Below the pieces are notes generated by a model. It was given only the letters and a program-made list of their open reading frames with translations. It was not told where the DNA came from and searched no databases. A stretch of 64,000 nt of DNA from an uncultured bacterium (lineage in GTDB: Bacteria; Cyanobacteriota; Vampirovibrionia; Gastranaerophilales; Gastranaerophilaceae): positions 1-64,000 of the forward strand of contig CATXCB010000008.1 in assembly GCA_958366705.1 (NCBI GenBank), in the 5' to 3' direction. The first letter of the stretch is position 1, and the number at the start of each line of letters is the position of its first letter. A program made the translations under genes and the position numbers. Positions 59,818 through 64,000 of the stretch are shown piece after piece.

Positions 59818-62748
59818 ATGTTTTTCTACACAGATTTACACATCCATTCAAAATATTCAAGAGCAACAAGCAAAAACTGTGACCTTGAAAATCTTGCAAT
59901 ATGGGCAAAGAAAAAAGGTTTGGATGTAATCTCAACAGGTGATTTTACACACCCTGCATGGTTTGAAGAAATTAAAAAAAAACTTATTCCCGCAGGTGAT
60001 GGAGTATTTCGACTTAAACCTGAAATAGAAAAACAAATCTACAAAAATTCAGACACTGAACCTGTAAAATTTATTTTATCAGTTGAAATTTCAACAATCT
60101 ATAAAAAAGGAGATAAGACAAGAAAAGTTCACCACGTTGTTTTTGTTCCAAATATGGAAGCAGCTCAAAACTTTAGACAAAAACTCGGTGCAATCGGGAA
60201 TATAAATTCTGACGGACGTCCAATACTCGGTCTGGATTCAAGAAACCTGCTTGAAACAACTTTAGAATCAGGCGAAGGTTCATTTATTATACCGGCTCAT
60301 ATATGGACCCCATGGTTTTCCGTATTAGGTTCAAAATCAGGATTTGACTCCATTGAAGAATGTTACGAAGATTTATCAGAACATATTTTTGCTGTAGAAA
60401 CAGGTTTATCATCTGACCCTGAGATGAATTGGAGAGTTTCTAAACTTGATAAATACAGACTGGTATCAAATTCCGATGCTCACTCTCCGGCAAAACTTGC
60501 ACGAGAAGCTACAGTATTTGATACAAATCCGGATTATTTCAGCATAATGAATGCTCTAAAAACAGGAAGCGGTTACGTCGGAACAGTAGAATTCTTTCCG
60601 GAAGAAGGTAAATACCACGAAGACGGTCACAGAAAATGCAACGTTTGCTTAACTCCGGAAGAATCCAACAAACTGAACGGTCTTTGTCCTGTATGCGGAA
60701 AACCTATGACAATAGGAGTTCTAAATAGAGTTTGCGAACTTGCAGACAGAGGAGTTGACAGTACATTCAAACCAGACACCGCAGGTCAGGTATATTCTCT
60801 TGTTCCGCTGCCTGAAATAATTTCAGAAATTCTCGGCGTCGGCCCGTCCAGCAAATCCGTTACAAACGAGTACGAAAGACTTATAAACAAATTCGGCTCT
60901 GAATTATCCATATTAAGACAGGTTCCGATTGATGATATTTCAAAAGATTTTCCATTATTAGGAGAGGGTATTTCCCGCCTGCGAGAGGGAAAAGTTATCA
61001 AACACGCAGGTTATGACGGCGAATACGGAATTATTAAACTATTTGAAAAAGAAGAACTTGTAAAAAAAAACTTTATAAATCTAAAGCTTGATATTGAAAT
61101 TCCTGAACCAATTGAAAATAAAGTTGAACATAAATCTTTCGAGCCCAAAATTATACCACCTACCCAAACTTTAAAGCAAGAGATTCAAAATAACACTCAA
61201 AAAACAAAAGATTTGGATGAATTTCAACAAGCGGCGGTGGACAATCCAAACAATCAACTTTTGATTACTGCAGGCCCGGGCTCCGGTAAAACAACCGTAC
61301 TAACCCGTCGTTTAGCAAAAATAATTTCAGAAAATATTCACCTCCCGCAAAATTGTCTTGCAATTACATTCACACGAAAAGCTGCTCAGGAAATGAAAAC
61401 AAGACTGCAAACAAATTTAAAAGAAGATGCAAAAAATATAAATATTCATACATTCCACTCTCTATGTTTTTCAATCCTGAAAGAACAATACGAAGCAGCA
61501 GGATTAGACAAAGATTTTCAAGTAATGAGCGAACAGGAAAAAGAACTCTGCACAGATAAATCAATCCTTGAAAACACACTTGATTTTGACCAGTTAATTA
61601 CTCTTACCGTAAAACTTTTGGAAGAGAATCCTGAGATTCAACAGCTGTACCGCAAAAGATTCAAATACACATCAGTCGATGAATATCAGGATATTGACGA
61701 AAATCAGTACAAATTAATCCGACTTCTTGTTCCAGAAAACGGTAATATTTGTGTTATCGGTGACCCGAATCAGGCAATTTACGGATTCAGAGGCGGTGAT
61801 TCAAAATTTTTCAAAAACTTCACTAAGGATTATAAAAACGCACAGCCAATAAGCCTGAAAAATAACTACCGTTCAACAGGAAATATTGTTGACGCTTCAA
61901 ATCAAATGATAGAATCATTTAATATTGTTTCAATGTATGAAAAACCACATGAAAGAATAACAATCCACACAGCTCCAACCGACAAATCAGAAGCTGAATT
62001 TATCGCAAGTACAATAGAGAATCTTATCGGCGGACACAATTTATTTTCTATAGATTCTTCTAGAACAGCAGGGCAAGAATCAGAATTAAGTTTTTCTGAT
62101 TTCGCAATTCTATACAGAACATCCTCTCAATTACCGCCAATAATAGAAGCTCTGGTTAGAACTGGAATGCCTTATGTTACAGTTTCAAACGAACCATTAT
62201 GCAGCAAAAAACCTATACATGATTTATTAAGCAGGCTTACAGATGGCAAAAATCTTATTGAACAGCTTGAAGATTTATCAAAAGAATTTGCGGATAAAAT
62301 AGATAATAATACAATGAATTTTCTGCTTGATATAGCAAGAAATTTTGAAACAAAAACAGATTTTATCCATGAAATTTCAATGTCGACCGAAGCTGATACT
62401 CTGGATAAAAGAGCAGACAGAATCACGCTTATGACTCTTCACTCTTCAAAAGGGCTGGAATTCAAATGCGTATTTATCGCAGGATTGGAAGACGGAATTC
62501 TGCCTCTATACAGAGCAAAAGAAGAAAAAGAGATTGAAGAAGAAAGAAGACTTCTTTACGTTGGAATGACAAGAGCCGAAGAAAGATTATTTTTAACCCG
62601 TGCAATAAAAAGAAAATGGCTCGGTACATACAAAAATCTTGAAATTTCGCCATTCTTAGAAAAAATTGAACAAAATCTTTTAGAACTTTCTAAATTTGAG
62701 CAGAAACAAAAGGAAGAAAATAACACACAACAATTAAGCCTATTTTAA
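59818..62748 (+). CDS. Endonuclease Q-like PHP nuclease fused to a UvrD-family helicase
   Basis: The first 410 of 976 residues match the EndoQ family: the PHP metal motif TDLHIHSKYSRA (5-16), STGDFTHPAWFEEIK, IIPAHIWTPWFSVLG, VSNSDAHSPAKLARE and a zinc finger (Cys274, 277, 290, 293). EndoQ nicks DNA 5' of uracil, hypoxanthine and related damage. After a linker (420-465) comes an SF1A helicase: TAGPGSGKTTVLTRR (484-498), VDEYQDIDEN, VIGDPNQAIYGFRGGD, MTLHSSKGLEFKCVF and YVGMTRAEERLFL. The protein ends QQLSLF, the canonical beta-clamp-binding peptide. AGGA lies 8 bases before the ATG. Confidence 0.9.
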   Translation: MFFYTDLHIHSKYSRATSKNCDLENLAIWAKKKGLDVISTGDFTHPAWFEEIKKKLIPAGDGVFRLKPEIEKQIYKNSDTEPVKFILSVEISTIYKKGDKTRKVHHVVFVPNMEAAQNFRQKLGAIGNINSDGRPILGLDSRNLLETTLESGEGSFIIPAHIWTPWFSVLGSKSGFDSIEECYEDLSEHIFAVETGLSSDPEMNWRVSKLDKYRLVSNSDAHSPAKLAREATVFDTNPDYFSIMNALKTGSGYVGTVEFFPEEGKYHEDGHRKCNVCLTPEESNKLNGLCPVCGKPMTIGVLNRVCELADRGVDSTFKPDTAGQVYSLVPLPEIISEILGVGPSSKSVTNEYERLINKFGSELSILRQVPIDDISKDFPLLGEGISRLREGKVIKHAGYDGEYGIIKLFEKEELVKKNFINLKLDIEIPEPIENKVEHKSFEPKIIPPTQTLKQEIQNNTQKTKDLDEFQQAAVDNPNNQLLITAGPGSGKTTVLTRRLAKIISENIHLPQNCLAITFTRKAAQEMKTRLQTNLKEDAKNINIHTFHSLCFSILKEQYEAAGLDKDFQVMSEQEKELCTDKSILENTLDFDQLITLTVKLLEENPEIQQLYRKRFKYTSVDEYQDIDENQYKLIRLLVPENGNICVIGDPNQAIYGFRGGDSKFFKNFTKDYKNAQPISLKNNYRSTGNIVDASNQMIESFNIVSMYEKPHERITIHTAPTDKSEAEFIASTIENLIGGHNLFSIDSSRTAGQESELSFSDFAILYRTSSQLPPIIEALVRTGMPYVTVSNEPLCSKKPIHDLLSRLTDGKNLIEQLEDLSKEFADKIDNNTMNFLLDIARNFETKTDFIHEISMSTEADTLDKRADRITLMTLHSSKGLEFKCVFIAGLEDGILPLYRAKEEKEIEEERRLLYVGMTRAEERLFLTRAIKRKWLGTYKNLEISPFLEKIEQNLLELSKFEQKQKEENNTQQLSLF

Positions 62749-62792
62749 ATAATTAAAGCAAAAATAAAAATTCACCGGTTTTAAGATAAACA

Positions 62793-63695
62793 ATGAATAC
62801 TAATATTACCCCGAAGACAAAACATTATACCCCGAGTTTTCAAGCTTATTACAAAAGTTCTTTTGGCAAGCGATTAGAAAAAGCACTCAAAAATACAAAC
62901 ACCTCTGATGGACTATCTGAAGAGTTTAACAAAATATTAGCAAAGAAAAAAAACAGTTATAATAAAATTGGAGAAGGCAGTTACGGTTCTGTATACAGAA
63001 TAGATGACTACTATGTTTTCAAAATTTATCATAAAACCGGAGCACAAACAGGAAATTTCAAAGCCTCATATGAAAATAAATTTCAAGATTTAAAAGTTTA
63101 CTGCGGAAAAGTTCTCGCCAAAATAGGAAATATTGAAATTATCCGTAATGTAACAAAAAATCGAAAAGATTTTCTCCAAATGGCTAACCCGTCGGTAGAT
63201 GGAATTGAAGCCTATAATCATTCGCTCAAAGAATTTATTTCACTGCCGCAAAAAGCATTTGACAAACTAGCCAAAGATTTTATGACATTAAACAGCATCC
63301 ATAATTCCAATCTTTACTATTCATTTGATACTAATAATCCTAATAATTTTATAAAAGTAGGAAAATCTATAAAAATTGTGGATGATATCGACTGGACGCC
63401 ATGCAAACAACCAAATGACATCTATAATCTAATGCATATATTTATAAAAAAAGATGGGGATATAAATTTGAAAAAAGAAATTTTCAAAAAATGTGCGCTT
63501 GCCTGTGAAAAACAAAAATTACCAATGGATGCAGTCTATGATTATCTATATCAATTTATGGATGATATTTTACAAAATGCAGGCATAAAAATGTCTTTTG
63601 ATAGTTATTATCACAGTATGCAGGATTTTAGAAATGAATATCCAAATGATACTAAACGAATGCTATTAGTAAAAAATTTTATTGAATCGTTATAA
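62793..63695 (+). CDS. Protein-kinase-like protein with N-terminal FGA signature
   Basis: The 300-aa protein begins with TPSFQAYYKSSFGKRLEKAL. It then shows a kinase N-lobe: glycine loop IGEGSYGSVYRI (59-70) and VFKIYH with a candidate ATP-binding Lys77. In the C-lobe, FDTNNPNNF places Asp179 and Asn184 with the spacing of HRDxxxxN. IVDDIDW (195-201) sits where DFG is expected, but the HRD His-Arg and the DFG Phe-Gly are absent. It may be a divergent kinase or a pseudokinase. It starts 44 bp after the EndoQ-UvrD gene, without a clear Shine-Dalgarno. Confidence 0.6.
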   Translation: MNTNITPKTKHYTPSFQAYYKSSFGKRLEKALKNTNTSDGLSEEFNKILAKKKNSYNKIGEGSYGSVYRIDDYYVFKIYHKTGAQTGNFKASYENKFQDLKVYCGKVLAKIGNIEIIRNVTKNRKDFLQMANPSVDGIEAYNHSLKEFISLPQKAFDKLAKDFMTLNSIHNSNLYYSFDTNNPNNFIKVGKSIKIVDDIDWTPCKQPNDIYNLMHIFIKKDGDINLKKEIFKKCALACEKQKLPMDAVYDYLYQFMDDILQNAGIKMSFDSYYHSMQDFRNEYPNDTKRMLLVKNFIESL

Positions 63696-63722
63696 TTATA
63701 AAATGTTTAAAAGGAAGATAAA

Positions 63723-64000
63723 ATGAATAATAAAATTAATTTCAACGGAAATTTTATAAGACCAACAGTAGTAAAAAAAATAAATAAAGATAATAAATAT
63801 ATCCCGCACAGAGTTTCACTAATCCAGATTGATACAACAAACCAGATGGATATTAAGGCTCTTCGCGATACCTTTAAAATTTGGGAAAATGATTCTTCAA
63901 TCCCATCATTTTCCGACATAATTTATGAAGATGCCAAACAAATTCATGATAAAAATTACGACAACGGTTTTCATAAATTTTTTGTTCTGACAAACCAGAA
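63723..64000 (+). CDS. GNAT-like protein with N-terminal FGA signature, partial (3' end beyond window)
   Basis: The visible 92 codons begin MNNKINFNGNFIRPTVVKKI, with AAGGAAG 5 bases before the ATG. The segment aligns with the N-terminal half of the gene at 24529-25131: NFNGNFIRP against NFGARFISP, VSLIQIDTTNQMDIKAL against VNFIKLDTAKNADVTAL, and FFVLTNQ against IYALTNQ. That gene continues into an acetyltransferase-like fold, so this one probably does too. The gene runs off the right edge. It follows the kinase-like gene by 27 bp and may be co-transcribed. Confidence 0.6.
   Translation, partial: MNNKINFNGNFIRPTVVKKINKDNKYIPHRVSLIQIDTTNQMDIKALRDTFKIWENDSSIPSFSDIIYEDAKQIHDKNYDNGFHKFFVLTNQ

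Noticed and set aside
1..64000. CRISPR arrays, tRNA or rRNA genes, insertion sequences
   Set aside because: Looked for regularly spaced repeats, cloverleaf-like blocks and transposases; none was seen.

Overview
This window is strongly AT-rich and densely coded on both strands. It looks like chromosome from an anaerobic, host-associated, Gram-negative bacterium. The best guess is a non-photosynthetic cyanobacterial relative of the Gastranaerophilales / Vampirovibrionia (Melainabacteria) type. That placement is an inference. It rests on the N-terminus of the prepilin-like protein at 19 kb (AFTLAEVLITLGIIGVV), an outer-membrane porin, a CMP-Kdo-synthetase-like enzyme, anaerobe-type redox proteins (rubredoxin-flavoprotein, iron-sulfur flavoprotein, ferritin-like protein) and several lineage-type hypothetical proteins carrying a short N-terminal Phe-Gly/Ala patch. 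No rRNA, tRNA, CRISPR array, transposase or prophage was seen.

Layout. 1-2.3 kb: start of the S10 ribosomal operon (rpsJ-rplC-rplD-rplW, minus strand) with a clear sigma-70 promoter and a leader hairpin. 2.3-6.1 kb: phosphohexomutase, pheA, miaB. 6.2-8.2 kb: tandem paralogues with arginase-like metal motifs. 8.2-11.3 kb: SF1 helicase fused to a nuclease-like domain. 11.4-15.4 kb: CCA-type nucleotidyltransferase, orphan solute-binding lipoprotein, aroK-aroB, HxlR regulator. 15.4-19.6 kb: small protein, YeiH-type exporter, SulP transporter, acidic small protein, prepilin. 19.6-20.2 kb: non-coding repeat cluster. 20.2-24.4 kb: sugar transporter, LysM membrane protein, DtxR/MntR-type repressor coupled to an unknown membrane protein. 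24.5-29.8 kb: GNAT-like protein, UvrD helicase fused to a Fe-S nuclease, unknown 507-aa protein. 30-33.8 kb: rubredoxin fusion, GNAT, EamA transporter, DJ-1 protein, HD phosphohydrolase. 33.8-41.1 kb: six-gene membrane complex related to hydrogenase-4/complex I, divergent from focA at 41.5 kb. 42.5-46.6 kb: porin, pgi, a tail-anchored protein, iron-sulfur flavoprotein. 46.7-52.5 kb: surface-sugar operon. 52.8-58.3 kb: giant unknown protein, MerR regulator, dxs, holin-like membrane protein. 58.4-64 kb: ferritin-like protein, EndoQ-like nuclease fused to a UvrD helicase, kinase-like protein, truncated GNAT-like gene.

How the genes fit together. The energy theme is the hydrogenase-related complex: its catalytic subunit keeps only one of the two cysteines at each nickel-iron ligand position, and it sits opposite a formate channel with a repeated candidate operator between them. 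The envelope theme is an overlapping operon of two glycosyltransferase-like or DUF115-like proteins, a CMP-sugar synthetase, an HMGL-type aldolase, a HAD phosphatase and an AraD-like enzyme, which resembles a Kdo-like pathway with a substituted aldolase. The DNA-repair theme is three large SF1 helicases, all fused to nuclease or nuclease-like domains; one ends in a canonical beta-clamp-binding peptide. A nearly identical 13-bp operator lies inside the promoters of dxs and the iron-sulfur flavoprotein, 12 kb apart.
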